Below, piece after piece: positions 1 to 8,157 of a DNA stretch of 38,305 nt. The notes beneath the pieces were generated by a model that worked only from the letters and a program-made list of their open reading frames with translations, did no database searches and had not been told where the DNA came from. The stretch covers positions 1 through 38,305 of the forward strand of contig DBOA01000174.1 in the NCBI GenBank assembly GCA_002299195.1, in the 5' to 3' direction. The position numbers and the translations under genes are program-made. Position 1 is the stretch's first letter. Each line of letters begins with the position of its first letter. The stretch comes from Sphingomonadales bacterium UBA658. Lineage in GTDB: Bacteria; Pseudomonadota; Alphaproteobacteria; Sphingomonadales; Sphingomonadaceae.

Positions 1-1506
1 CATCAGCCACTGAAGTAACGGATTGCCGCCTTCATGATCATCACGCTTCAAGATACGACTGGCAAGGAACGGCACAATTGTCAGCGATACGAGCATCGAG
101 GCGGTAATCGTCGACACGATTGTCGCGATAAAGCTCTGGGTGAATTTGCCCGCGCCCTCCGGCAGGAAGAAAAGCGGAAGGAAGGCAAACACCAAAACAC
201 CTGTTGATCCCAAGACGGCCATGGTGATTTCTTTGGTGCCGTCGATCGCCGCTTGGTTCCTGCCTTTGCCCATCCGCAAATGCCGGGCGATGTTTTCGAC
301 AACGACAATCGAGTCATCCACCAGCAAACCAAGCGTGAGAATAAAGCCCGCGACCACAAGCTGGCTAAGGTTAAATCCATATGCCGAAATCGCCAGCAAT
401 CCCGAAGCAACCGACAGCGGAATCGATATCATCACAATCACCGACGCGCGCCAGCCCAATGGCAGCAGCGTGATCAGCACCAAAAACAGCGCAAGGGTAA
501 AGTCGCGCGCAAGTTCCTGAAGACGCTTGCGAATATCCCGGCTTTGATCAAACTCAACGACCGCCTTTATATCGGGCGGAAGCAGCTTCTTTTGAATCTC
601 AAGCTCTTGGATTAACCGGTTACGAAGCTTGGTCGCGTCTGTGCCCTGTTTTTGGTTGGCCGTAATGAAGACCCCGCGTTGGCCATTGTGACTGACCTTT
701 ACGCGCTGTTCAGCCGATCCCATTTTAATGTCTGCAACATCGTCGACGCGCAATAAGGTTCCGTCATTGGTACGGATGGGCAAATTGCGTATGCGATCAA
801 GGTCGCGAAACGCGCCCCCTGCTTCGATGTTAAAACGGCGTGCGCCACTGGTGACGGCACCTGCAGGAACATCCGCTCCAGCAAGACGGATCGCGTCAAC
901 CACGGCGCTTGCGGGAATGCGTAACTCGGCCAAACGTCCCGAGTTGATGGCGACGGTTATTTCGGGTTGAGGCAGCCCATAAATTTCGGACTGCCGCACT
1001 TCTTTGTAACGCCCCAGCGCTTCGCTGATATCCCGCGCATATTTTTCCATGCGGTACCAACTGGCCGTCTCGCTCAGCAAAGCGATCTGCAAAATGGATG
1101 AATTCGTCGTCCGAATTTTCTCGAACTGAAGTTTTTGCAGATCGGCAGGGAGTTGGCTGCGGATGGCCGTCACTTCGCGGACGGTGTCGTTGAAATATTG
1201 GTCAGGATCACCCGACCAGTCGAATTCCGCCCGAATGACGGCGTTGCCATCGCTGCTTGTCGAATTTACGCTTTGAACGTCTTCCAGGCCCTGAACCAAC
1301 TCTTCGATTGGCTTGGTAATCGTCTGCTCAATCTCCGCTGCGTCCGCACCCGGTTGCGCGGCAACGATGGACACGACAGGCATCGAAAAATGCGGATCAA
1401 CCGCGCGTGGCACCTGTTGGAATGCTGAGAATCCAAGCGCGCACAGCAGCGTAAAAAGCACTAAGGTTAATTGCCACCGGCGGATGGCGATTTCGGCGAT
1501 ATGCAT
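1..1506 (-). CDS. RND efflux transporter permease subunit (N-terminal part, cut by window edge)
   Basis: This is the inner-membrane pump of a tripartite RND efflux system, driven by the proton gradient. About 502 N-terminal residues are visible and the frame is still open at base 1. The protein begins MHIAEIAIRRWQLTLVLFTL, the usual first transmembrane helix, followed by the periplasmic pore domain (ADAAEIEQTITKPIEELVQG near residue 60). Further on come TM2-TM4 with the motif LVDDSIVVVEN, whose paired Asp residues form the proton relay in RND pumps. The last residues visible, ILKRDDHEGGNPLLQWLM, fit the loop before the large cytoplasmic helix. It starts three bases after the stop of the adaptor gene, so the two form an operon. 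Substrate cannot be read from the sequence; the MdtB/AcrB-like multidrug class is more likely than the metal (CusA) class. Confidence 0.93.
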   Translation of the reverse strand, partial: MHIAEIAIRRWQLTLVLFTLLCALGFSAFQQVPRAVDPHFSMPVVSIVAAQPGADAAEIEQTITKPIEELVQGLEDVQSVNSTSSDGNAVIRAEFDWSGDPDQYFNDTVREVTAIRSQLPADLQKLQFEKIRTTNSSILQIALLSETASWYRMEKYARDISEALGRYKEVRQSEIYGLPQPEITVAINSGRLAELRIPASAVVDAIRLAGADVPAGAVTSGARRFNIEAGGAFRDLDRIRNLPIRTNDGTLLRVDDVADIKMGSAEQRVKVSHNGQRGVFITANQKQGTDATKLRNRLIQELEIQKKLLPPDIKAVVEFDQSRDIRKRLQELARDFTLALFLVLITLLPLGWRASVIVMISIPLSVASGLLAISAYGFNLSQLVVAGFILTLGLLVDDSIVVVENIARHLRMGKGRNQAAIDGTKEITMAVLGSTGVLVFAFLPLFFLPEGAGKFTQSFIATIVSTITASMLVSLTIVPFLASRILKRDDHEGGNPLLQWLM

Positions 1507-1509
1507 GTG

Positions 1510-2565
1510 TTAAGGCTGCGTCGCAATAATGCGCACAGGCGATCCGGTTCGCAGTTTTTCCAACCCCGACGTCACAATCTTGTCACCCGGCTTTATACCA
1601 CCGGACACAGTAACGAATGTGTCAGAGACAGTTTCAATCGCGACATTGCGCGTTTCGACGCGATTGTTTTTTGCGACAACATAGACAAGGCCTTCGCCGG
1701 TGCGGACGCCGAACAATGCGGTAGCCGGAATCTGCAGCAAGTCGCCGCTTTCCATGGCAGGAAGCTTAATATTGGCCGTTCCAATTTGCCCCGATCGCAA
1801 GTTTGCGCGCGAGGGCAGCCGGAATTGCACGGTGAACGCGCCCGTTGCCTCATTCGCGCGTCCATCGATTTCTGAAATGGTGGCCGAAACAGGAGCGTCG
1901 CCCACGGACTCAATCATGATGTCCGCCGTCATGCCAACGCGCAATTTTGACGCGTCACGGTCGACGATGGGCACGCGAAAGACAAAGCCCTCATCGGCTT
2001 CACCCAGAATAAGCGCTGGCGTACCCGCAGCGATAACTTGTCCTGGTTGGACGTTGCGCTGCAGGACGACGCCGCTTGATGGTGCATACAGCTGCGCTGT
2101 GCTGCGCGCAAAGCCAGCCTGCCGGACGCGGGCGTCGGCGGCTTTGACAGCGGCGTCTGCCGCTTCGAAACGCGCTTTGGTTATCCAGCCATCGGCATAT
2201 AGCGAACGCACGCGTTCAAACTCTGCGCGCGCACGGTCTCGTTCAGCGACGGACACGCTTACGTCAGCGCCAACAGTCGTGGAATCCAACGCCGACAATA
2301 ATGCGCCGCGCTTTACAAAATCACCTTCTTCAAAGCGAACAACGGCCACTTTCCCAGGGGTGGTGAAGCCAAGCGGCGTTTCCCGCCGATACCGCACCGT
2401 TCCCACCGCGCTAATTTCACGCTGAAGGCTTTCCTTTTCCACGGTAAACACGCGCACAACCTGTGCTGTTTCGACCGCAGCCTTCTTGCTGTCCGATGTC
2501 TCACCACAGCCGGCAAGTGCAACGATCGGCAAAAGCCCAATCAAAAATCTCTTCGATGTAGGCAA
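1510..2565 (-). CDS. RND efflux periplasmic adaptor (membrane fusion protein), lipoprotein
   Basis: This adaptor (HlyD/AcrA family) links the RND pump encoded just downstream to an outer-membrane channel. I choose a TTG start at 2565 because GGGGAG lies six bases upstream and the protein then opens with a lipoprotein signal (KRFLIGLLPIVALAGC), with the lipobox Cys at about residue 18. A longer frame reaches 2808 but runs into the upstream sua5 gene. From this start it has 351 residues, within the normal range for the family. It shows the barrel-sandwich half-motifs (GFTTPGKVAVVRFEEGDFV and YAPSSGVVLQRNVQPGQVI) around a helical hairpin of AERDRARAEFERVRSLYADG type, then the beta-barrel and membrane-proximal domains. 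No outer-membrane factor is encoded in the window. Confidence 0.93.
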   Translation of the reverse strand: MPTSKRFLIGLLPIVALAGCGETSDSKKAAVETAQVVRVFTVEKESLQREISAVGTVRYRRETPLGFTTPGKVAVVRFEEGDFVKRGALLSALDSTTVGADVSVSVAERDRARAEFERVRSLYADGWITKARFEAADAAVKAADARVRQAGFARSTAQLYAPSSGVVLQRNVQPGQVIAAGTPALILGEADEGFVFRVPIVDRDASKLRVGMTADIMIESVGDAPVSATISEIDGRANEATGAFTVQFRLPSRANLRSGQIGTANIKLPAMESGDLLQIPATALFGVRTGEGLVYVVAKNNRVETRNVAIETVSDTFVTVSGGIKPGDKIVTSGLEKLRTGSPVRIIATQP

Positions 2566-2689
2566 TTTGCTCTCCCCTGCACTGCTATAATCCACCTGAT
2601 AGGCGAAAGCGCGCTTGGATGAAATAGCATCCTGATATGCAACTGATTTTTCTAGTTCGACGGCCTCAACAGGATGCCCGCAGCCCACT
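2566..2689 (-). promoter_or_regulatory. Intergenic region upstream of the RND efflux operon
   Basis: This 124-base gap separates the end of sua5 from the adaptor start and must carry any separate promoter of the efflux operon. On the minus strand a TATAGC hexamer (about 2585-2590) could be a -10 element, but no good -35 sits at the right distance. No inverted repeat resembling a TetR or MarR operator stands out, and no regulator gene lies next to the operon. Confidence 0.3.
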
Positions 2690-3649
2690 TCACCGGATAG
2701 ATGCCCGCTGCAGCCGGTCGTTAATCGCAACGCCAATCCCTTCGTGCGGTATCGGCGCGACCGATATGGATAATGCGGCGCTGGCATCGGCCCTGTGCAA
2801 TGCGTCAAACAGATTGGCTGCGGCCTGCGCTAGGTCGCCTGACGCGGACAAATTATCATTGCCCGCCATTGCGCCGAACCCGATGTGCCATTCGCCCGGA
2901 TCTGGTTGGATCGCGTTTAAGCGAAGAACCTTTGACGGTGCATAATGGCTCGCCAATTGCCCCGGCGCTTCGATATTTTCTCCGGAGGCCGCCAAGGGGC
3001 TCGTCCCTAGAACCCGCTCAATATCCGCCGCGGTGACTGGCCCCGGCCTCAATATCTGCCAACCATTGTCACGCACCGCAACAATGGTGGATTCGAGTCC
3101 CGCAGAACAAGGCCCCCCGTCCAAGATCATCGGAACCGCACCGCCAATCCCCGCAAGCACATGTTCGGCGCGGGTCGGGCTTATGCCCCCACTTTTATTG
3201 GCCGACGGTGCCGCAATGTTCAGGCCCGTTTTTTTAAGCAGCGCCTGCATGACGGGATGGGCGGGGCAGCGTAATGCAATTGTCGGCAACCCGGCCGTGA
3301 CGGCACCAGCAATGTCGGCGTCAGGCCGCAGAGGCAGCACCAGCGTCAGCGGCCCCGGCCAAAATGCTTGTGCCAATTGATGTGCCATAGGGCTGAATTC
3401 AGCCAAGTTTTCGGCGGCTGATTGGTCGGCGACATGCACAATCAATGGATTAAAGTCCGGACGACCCTTTGCCGCATATATCTTGGCAACTGCATCGGCA
3501 TTGCTGGCGTCCGCCGCGAGGCCATATACCGTCTCAGTGGGAATCGCGACGATTTGGCCGGAACGTAAAAGCTCCATCGCCGCCGTTATTGCAGCGTCAT
3601 CAGCGGGCAGGACCCAGCCATTCCCCAAGGTATTTGAGCCAAACATCAT
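2690..3649 (-). CDS. L-threonylcarbamoyladenylate synthase (Sua5/TsaC type)
   Basis: This enzyme makes threonylcarbamoyl-AMP from threonine, bicarbonate and ATP, the first step of the universal t6A37 modification of ANN-decoding tRNAs. The YrdC-like domain shows PTETVYGLAADA at residues 37-48, KGRPDFNPL at 61-69 and the APSANKSGG segment near 150. A C-terminal Sua5 domain with APGQLASHYAPSKVLRLN makes it the long, two-domain form (319 residues) rather than the short TsaC. Two adjacent Met codons (3649 and 3646) could start it; I keep the first. It is divergent from the acyl-CoA dehydrogenase gene with only about 50 bases between them, so the two promoters must overlap or share that gap. Confidence 0.95.
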   Translation of the reverse strand: MMFGSNTLGNGWVLPADDAAITAAMELLRSGQIVAIPTETVYGLAADASNADAVAKIYAAKGRPDFNPLIVHVADQSAAENLAEFSPMAHQLAQAFWPGPLTLVLPLRPDADIAGAVTAGLPTIALRCPAHPVMQALLKKTGLNIAAPSANKSGGISPTRAEHVLAGIGGAVPMILDGGPCSAGLESTIVAVRDNGWQILRPGPVTAADIERVLGTSPLAASGENIEAPGQLASHYAPSKVLRLNAIQPDPGEWHIGFGAMAGNDNLSASGDLAQAAANLFDALHRADASAALSISVAPIPHEGIGVAINDRLQRASIR

Positions 3650-3700
3650 TCGCGGCTATAGGCCTTGGTCGACACGATTTAACAGGATTTTTTATTGATC

Positions 3701-5437
3701 ATGGCCTTTTCTGCACCCGTTACTGAACAAGCATTTGTCCTGAAGCATATCGTAGGTATCGAAGCCTTGTCGCAACATGAACGCTTCGCCGATGCCAAGC
3801 CCGATATGGTGCAAGCAATTGTGGAAGGCATTGGCGCATTTGCGGAGGGCGAATTTGCGCCACTCAACCGCATCGGTGACACCGTTGGTGCGCGTTTGAA
3901 AGATGGCAAAGTGGTCATGCCCGAAGGTTTTGTCGCGGCCTACAAAGCCTATGTCGCCAATGGCTGGGGCTCGATAAACGCACCGTCGGCGTTCGGCGGC
4001 CAGGGCCTGCCATTTTCGATGGCGACCGTTGCGCTCGATTCCTTGGGCGCTGCGAACATGGCATTTGCCCTGTGCCCGATCCTGTCGGTTGGCGCGATCG
4101 AAGCCATCAACCACCATGGGTCAGACCGGCAAAAGCAGCTGTTCCTGCCCAAACTATCAACCGGCGAATGGTCAGGTACGATGAACCTGACGGAGCCGCA
4201 GGCAGGTTCCGATGTCGGCGCGCTTAAATCGACCGCGACGCCGCGCGGCGATGGCACCTACCAAATCAAAGGCACCAAAATATATATCAGCTTTGGTGAC
4301 CATGATATGGCCGAAAACATCGTCCATCTCGTGCTGGCCCGCACGCCCGATGGCCCAGCTGGCACCAAGGGTATCTCGCTGTTTCTGGTCCCGAAATATC
4401 AGGTGGGCGAAGATGGCAGCATCAGCAACGCGAATGATATCAAGGTCGTATCAATCGAACATAAAATGGGCATTAATGCCTCCCCAACATGCGTTCTCGC
4501 GTTTGGCGAAGAGGGTGAATGTATTGGCGAACTGATCGGCCCTGAATTCGGCGGCATGCGTGCGATGTTCACGATGATGAATAACGCGCGGCTAAATGTA
4601 GGGTTGCAAGGCGTTCAAATTGCCGAAGCCGCCACGCAAAAAGCCATCTGGTTTGCCCGTGAACGGGTTCAATCGGCCAAAGCAAGCGGACCGTCGCGCG
4701 AGTCCGTCGCGATTGTCGAGCATCCTGATGTCCGCCGCATGCTGCTGCGTATGAAAGCGGGCACGCAAGCGATACGGGCCTTGCTCTATCTGGCCTCGGG
4801 CTATGTTGACCGCGCCACGCTCGGCGAAGCTGGAGCGCAGGACATGGTTGATCTGCTGACGCCGCTTGCCAAGACCTACGGCACCGACATGGGCAGCGAG
4901 ATCGCCTCGCTGGGCATTCAGGTGCATGGCGGAATGGGCTTTGTTGAGGAAACCGGCGCAGCCCAGTTTTACCGGGATATCCGGATTGCCGCCATTTATG
5001 AAGGAACCAACGGCATTCAGGCCGCCGATCTTGTCGGGCGTAAACTCGCGATGCAAGGCGGTGATGTCATTCGAAACCATCTCGCGGCCATTTCGCAAGA
5101 CGCCACCGACCAGCCGGGCCTTTCGGCATTGAGCGCGGCCTGCGCGGAAGTGACCGAATATATGTTGAGCACGAGCGTGGATGATCGCCTCGCGGGCAGT
5201 TACGCCTACACGAACATGATGTCCGTCGTGACCGCAGGGTGGTTGATGCTGAAGCAATTGCGGGCGGCACAAATGGAAATCGACGCCGGAGATACGAGCG
5301 CGTTCCTAAAGGCCAAAATCGTTGCCTGCCGTTACTATCTGGATGTCATGGTTCCCGAAGCCTTTGCCTTCAAAGGTAGCGCAATGGCCGGTGCCGACTT
5401 GCTCTACGCATTGGATGCCGAGGATTTGGCGGCTTGA
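3701..5437 (+). CDS. Acyl-CoA dehydrogenase with C-terminal extension (DmdC-like)
   Basis: This flavoenzyme introduces a 2,3-double bond into an acyl-CoA and passes electrons to ETF. At about 578 residues it is longer than classical acyl-CoA dehydrogenases (about 380). It belongs to the group with an N-terminal helical cap and a C-terminal acetyl-CoA-dehydrogenase-like domain, which includes the 3-methylmercaptopropionyl-CoA dehydrogenases. The flavin-binding segment MNLTEPQAGSDVGAL lies near residue 161 and the catalytic base is Glu434 in AAIYEGTNGIQAADLVGRK. The start is uncertain: ATG at 3701 matches relatives, but TTG at 3695 has an AGGA seven bases upstream, against 13 bases for the ATG. 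The last four bases overlap the next gene. The actual acyl-CoA substrate cannot be deduced. Confidence 0.93.
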   Translation: MAFSAPVTEQAFVLKHIVGIEALSQHERFADAKPDMVQAIVEGIGAFAEGEFAPLNRIGDTVGARLKDGKVVMPEGFVAAYKAYVANGWGSINAPSAFGGQGLPFSMATVALDSLGAANMAFALCPILSVGAIEAINHHGSDRQKQLFLPKLSTGEWSGTMNLTEPQAGSDVGALKSTATPRGDGTYQIKGTKIYISFGDHDMAENIVHLVLARTPDGPAGTKGISLFLVPKYQVGEDGSISNANDIKVVSIEHKMGINASPTCVLAFGEEGECIGELIGPEFGGMRAMFTMMNNARLNVGLQGVQIAEAATQKAIWFARERVQSAKASGPSRESVAIVEHPDVRRMLLRMKAGTQAIRALLYLASGYVDRATLGEAGAQDMVDLLTPLAKTYGTDMGSEIASLGIQVHGGMGFVEETGAAQFYRDIRIAAIYEGTNGIQAADLVGRKLAMQGGDVIRNHLAAISQDATDQPGLSALSAACAEVTEYMLSTSVDDRLAGSYAYTNMMSVVTAGWLMLKQLRAAQMEIDAGDTSAFLKAKIVACRYYLDVMVPEAFAFKGSAMAGADLLYALDAEDLAA

Positions 5438-6246
5438 ACGAACACACGCTCAAACGCATTGCTGAGGCGCTGGAGCGGCTTTCACCGCCGCCAGCGCCAC
5501 CGACGGACCTATCGTCCCATCCGGCCTATCATTGGAACGGCACGGCACTGGCCCCAGTGCATGATTTCAAGCCACTGCCGCTTGACCTTATCGTTGGTAT
5601 CGACCGGCAGAAAGCCGACCTGATCGAAAACAGCAGGCGGCATGCTTCGGGTGCTGCAGCGCATGATGTGCTTTTGTGGGGCGCGCGCGGCATGGGGAAA
5701 TCCGCGCTTGTCAAATCGGTGGTCGCGGCGTTGCAAGAAGAAGGCTTTTTCATTGCGCTTGTCGAGGCGGCGGCGAACCAAATCACCAGCATGCCTGCAT
5801 TATTCGACGAGCTTGCCGCATCGGGCCGCCGATATCTGTTGTTCGTGGACGATATCTCTTTCGAGCCCAATGACCAAAGCGCGCGTCTGTTGCGGTCGCT
5901 GCTGGAAGGCGGCGTTGAAGCCCGCCCGAACAATGTTCGCTTGTGCGTGACATCAAACCGCCGGAACATCGTCGAAAGAGAAAATGGCGCGGATCCGGAT
6001 ACGGGCGGCCGTGACGCCGTGGATGATAGCCTAGCGCTGGCGGACCGGTTTGGCCTTAAGCTCGGTTTTCAATATCCCGATCAGGATGCCTATCTGAAAA
6101 TGGTGGGCAGTTACGCGGCGCATTTCGACCTCGATTGGGACGAGGCAGATGCCTTAAGTTTCGCGCAAAGCCGTGGCGGCCGGTCGGGCCGCATAGCATG
6201 GCATTACACAGTGGAACTTGCCGGCCGCGCGGGCCGACGGATTTAG
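5434..6246 (+). CDS. DUF815-family AAA+ ATPase
   Basis: This is a 270-residue P-loop ATPase of the DUF815 family, whose cellular role is not established. The Walker A motif is GARGMGKS (residues 83-90) and Walker B is YLLFVDDI with Asp139/Asp140. A sensor-like segment, RLCVTSNRRN, follows near residue 170. The start is the TTG at 5434, whose TTGA overlaps the TGA stop of the acyl-CoA dehydrogenase, which indicates translational coupling. It converges with the next gene and the two share four bases at their stops (6243-6246). The N-terminal about 50 residues are proline-rich and probably form a linker or recognition region. Function beyond ATP-driven remodelling is unknown. Confidence 0.9.
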   Translation: MNEHTLKRIAEALERLSPPPAPPTDLSSHPAYHWNGTALAPVHDFKPLPLDLIVGIDRQKADLIENSRRHASGAAAHDVLLWGARGMGKSALVKSVVAALQEEGFFIALVEAAANQITSMPALFDELAASGRRYLLFVDDISFEPNDQSARLLRSLLEGGVEARPNNVRLCVTSNRRNIVERENGADPDTGGRDAVDDSLALADRFGLKLGFQYPDQDAYLKMVGSYAAHFDLDWDEADALSFAQSRGGRSGRIAWHYTVELAGRAGRRI

Positions 6247-7565
6247 CTTTTCGCCCGAACCCGCCAAACAACATTGCCCACATCGTCGCTGACCAAAAGC
6301 GAACCGTCTTTTGCAATCACAAGCATCGTTGGCCGACCCTGCGCTTTGCCGTCTTTGTCCAGGAACCCAGTCAAAATGTTGACTGGCTTTCCGGCAGGCT
6401 CGCCTTTTGGAAAGGGCACAAAGATGACATCATAGCCAGACACAGGCTTGCGGTTCCAAGAGCCGTGGCGCGCAACAAACGCACCATCGGTCAGTCCGGC
6501 ACCCAATTTACCCTTATAGCCAAAGGCAAGGCCCAAGGGGGCCGTATGCGCACCCAAGGCGTAATCAGGGCGGCGTTCATATTCCCGCTTTTCTGGTTTC
6601 GGTGGTGAAACGCGATGATCGGTAAAGCCGCCCCAATAATGCTGCGGCCAACCATAATCGGCGCCAAATTCCACAAGGGCCAGATAGTCGGGCACCAGAT
6701 CCGAACCAAGCATGTCGCGTTCGTTGACAACCGTCCACAGGCGTCCACGGCTATCCCAATCGAGGCCAACGGGGTTGCGCAACCCGATGGCATATGGAAT
6801 TTTCTTGTCCTTCGCGATGTCATATTCGAACACCATCGCGCGGCCATTTTCGAGCTCCATCCCATGTTCAGCAATGTTGCTGTTTGACCCGACCGATATG
6901 TAAATCTTCTTTCCATCGGGCGATGCGGCAAGGTTGCGCGTCCAATGGTTGTTTGGCGCCTTTGCATTAAACTTTGTAAGCTCTTTGCCCTTCGCGGTAA
7001 TTTGGGTGTCGCCTGTCTTGTAAGGAAAGGCCATCAATCCATCGGTGTTCGCGACGTAAAGCGTGTCGCGGATCAGCACCATGCCAAATGGCGAATTCAA
7101 CCCCGTCAGGAACGCTGTTTTCAATTCAGCTTTGCCATCTCCATTGGCGTCACGCAGCAATGTGATGCGGTTGGCAGACGGCACACCCGCGCCAGCCTTG
7201 GCCATCAGCCATTTCATGACGAACCCTTCAACACCGCCAGCTTCGCGCGGCGGAGAATTTGTTTCGGCGACGAGAACGTCACCATTGGGCAGGACATACA
7301 TGTTGCGGGGATGGTCGAGACTTTCTGCAAAGCGCTCGACAACCAGACCCGGCGCAGCGGTTGGTGCTTCGCCGGCTTTCCAGCGGTCAACCTCAGCAAC
7401 CTTAATGGTCGGGAAAATCTGTTCGCGGCCCTCCGTGATATTAGGCTTAGGCCCGGTCACTGCATCCAACGGCAATTGCGCGACGTCAGGGCGCGTAATG
7501 TACCACACGCCGGCAAGCGCCAACGCGATGAATATCAACGTAATATTGCGAACATGCTTCCACAT
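6243..7565 (-). CDS. Sorbosone dehydrogenase-like PQQ beta-propeller protein, membrane anchored
   Basis: This 440-residue protein belongs to the glucose/sorbosone dehydrogenase family, six-bladed beta-propellers that usually oxidise sugars with PQQ and Ca2+. It opens with one hydrophobic helix (NITLIFIALALAGVWYI, residues 7-23) with no clear cleavage site, so it is probably anchored in the inner membrane facing the periplasm. Family landmarks include LDHPRNMYVLPNGDVLVAETN, YAIGLRNPVGLDWDSRGRLW, VARHGSWNRKPVSGYDV and the closing GSLLVSDDVGNVVWRV. The natural substrate of this subgroup is mostly unknown, so the specific name sorbosone dehydrogenase should not be taken literally. A small membrane protein gene lies 11 bases upstream on the same strand and is probably cotranscribed. 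Confidence 0.9.
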   Translation of the reverse strand: MWKHVRNITLIFIALALAGVWYITRPDVAQLPLDAVTGPKPNITEGREQIFPTIKVAEVDRWKAGEAPTAAPGLVVERFAESLDHPRNMYVLPNGDVLVAETNSPPREAGGVEGFVMKWLMAKAGAGVPSANRITLLRDANGDGKAELKTAFLTGLNSPFGMVLIRDTLYVANTDGLMAFPYKTGDTQITAKGKELTKFNAKAPNNHWTRNLAASPDGKKIYISVGSNSNIAEHGMELENGRAMVFEYDIAKDKKIPYAIGLRNPVGLDWDSRGRLWTVVNERDMLGSDLVPDYLALVEFGADYGWPQHYWGGFTDHRVSPPKPEKREYERRPDYALGAHTAPLGLAFGYKGKLGAGLTDGAFVARHGSWNRKPVSGYDVIFVPFPKGEPAGKPVNILTGFLDKDGKAQGRPTMLVIAKDGSLLVSDDVGNVVWRVRAKS

Positions 7566-7576
7566 TATTCTGACCC

Positions 7577-7762
7577 TTATGTGCTTCGTTTACGATCAAA
7601 CAACCAAACCGCCACCGCGATCATGCTACCGATTCCCATACCGATAACCAATCCGGCGGACGGTTGATCGAATGCTACGCCGAGGATAGCGCCGATCAAT
7701 AAACCGAGAGCGACGAAAATGCCGCCAGCAAGGCGGGGCTGATTGTTTTGTGTTTCAGACAT
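7577..7762 (-). CDS. Small two-helix membrane protein, function unknown
   Basis: The protein is 61 residues from the ATG at 7762 (MSETQNNQPRL), which has an AAAGAG eight bases upstream. An in-frame extension to 7798 has no ribosome binding site. It holds two hydrophobic segments, LAGGIFVALGLLIGAILGVAF and AGLVIGMGIGSMIAVAVWLF, and a short basic C-terminal tail (DRKRST). Similar small proteins are scattered through proteobacterial genomes without an assigned role. It precedes the sorbosone-dehydrogenase-like gene by 11 bases, so an operon is likely. I do not recognise a specific family. Confidence 0.75.
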   Translation of the reverse strand: MSETQNNQPRLAGGIFVALGLLIGAILGVAFDQPSAGLVIGMGIGSMIAVAVWLFDRKRST

Positions 7763-7878
7763 AAACGCTCTTTGCCACCAAGTGCCGCAGCCTAGCAAGC
7801 CCGATGTTCATGCTTAATGTGCGCTAACCAATTGCTTTGACGGAAACGCGACACGCAAGTTGTAATAAGGCGTTGCAG

Positions 7879-8148
7879 ATGGGCCAATCCCCCGGGCCTG
7901 TCTGCGCCCCAAAACAACCATCGAAAGCCGCTGTCTGTATGTATCTGCCGCTCTATGTCGAACCGCGGGACGTCGCTGAAGCCACGACGTTAATGGACAC
8001 ATTCGGTCCCAAAGCGGGCATCGAAGCCGCCGAACGTGCGGTACAGAGCCGTAATGTTGGCAATCATCTGCATTATTGCCGCTGGCGCCAGATCGAACGT
8101 CTCATCATCATGCTGAGCGCGAACACAACTTTGGGAACCATCCACTGA
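7879..8148 (+). CDS. Small conserved hypothetical protein with WRQIER motif
   Basis: I place the start at ATG 7879, which has AAGG eight bases upstream, giving 89 residues. TTG at 7837 and ATG at 7939 are alternatives. The C-terminal half is helical: DTFGPKAGIEAAERAVQSR, then GNHLHYCRWRQIERLIIML. This arrangement, an Ala/Glu helix followed by a short HFCRWRQIER-like segment, recalls a recurrent type of very small alphaproteobacterial protein, so I think it is a real gene. I cannot name a Pfam family or function. It converges with putA, the stops being nine bases apart. The first about 20 residues may be wrong if the start is downstream. Confidence 0.65.
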   Translation: MGQSPGPVCAPKQPSKAAVCMYLPLYVEPRDVAEATTLMDTFGPKAGIEAAERAVQSRNVGNHLHYCRWRQIERLIIMLSANTTLGTIH

Positions 8149-8157
8149 CGTTTTAAA

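Noticed and set aside
2566..2808. 81-residue N-terminal extension of the RND adaptor
   Set aside because: It overlaps the end of sua5, and the lipoprotein signal begins right after the TTG at 2565.
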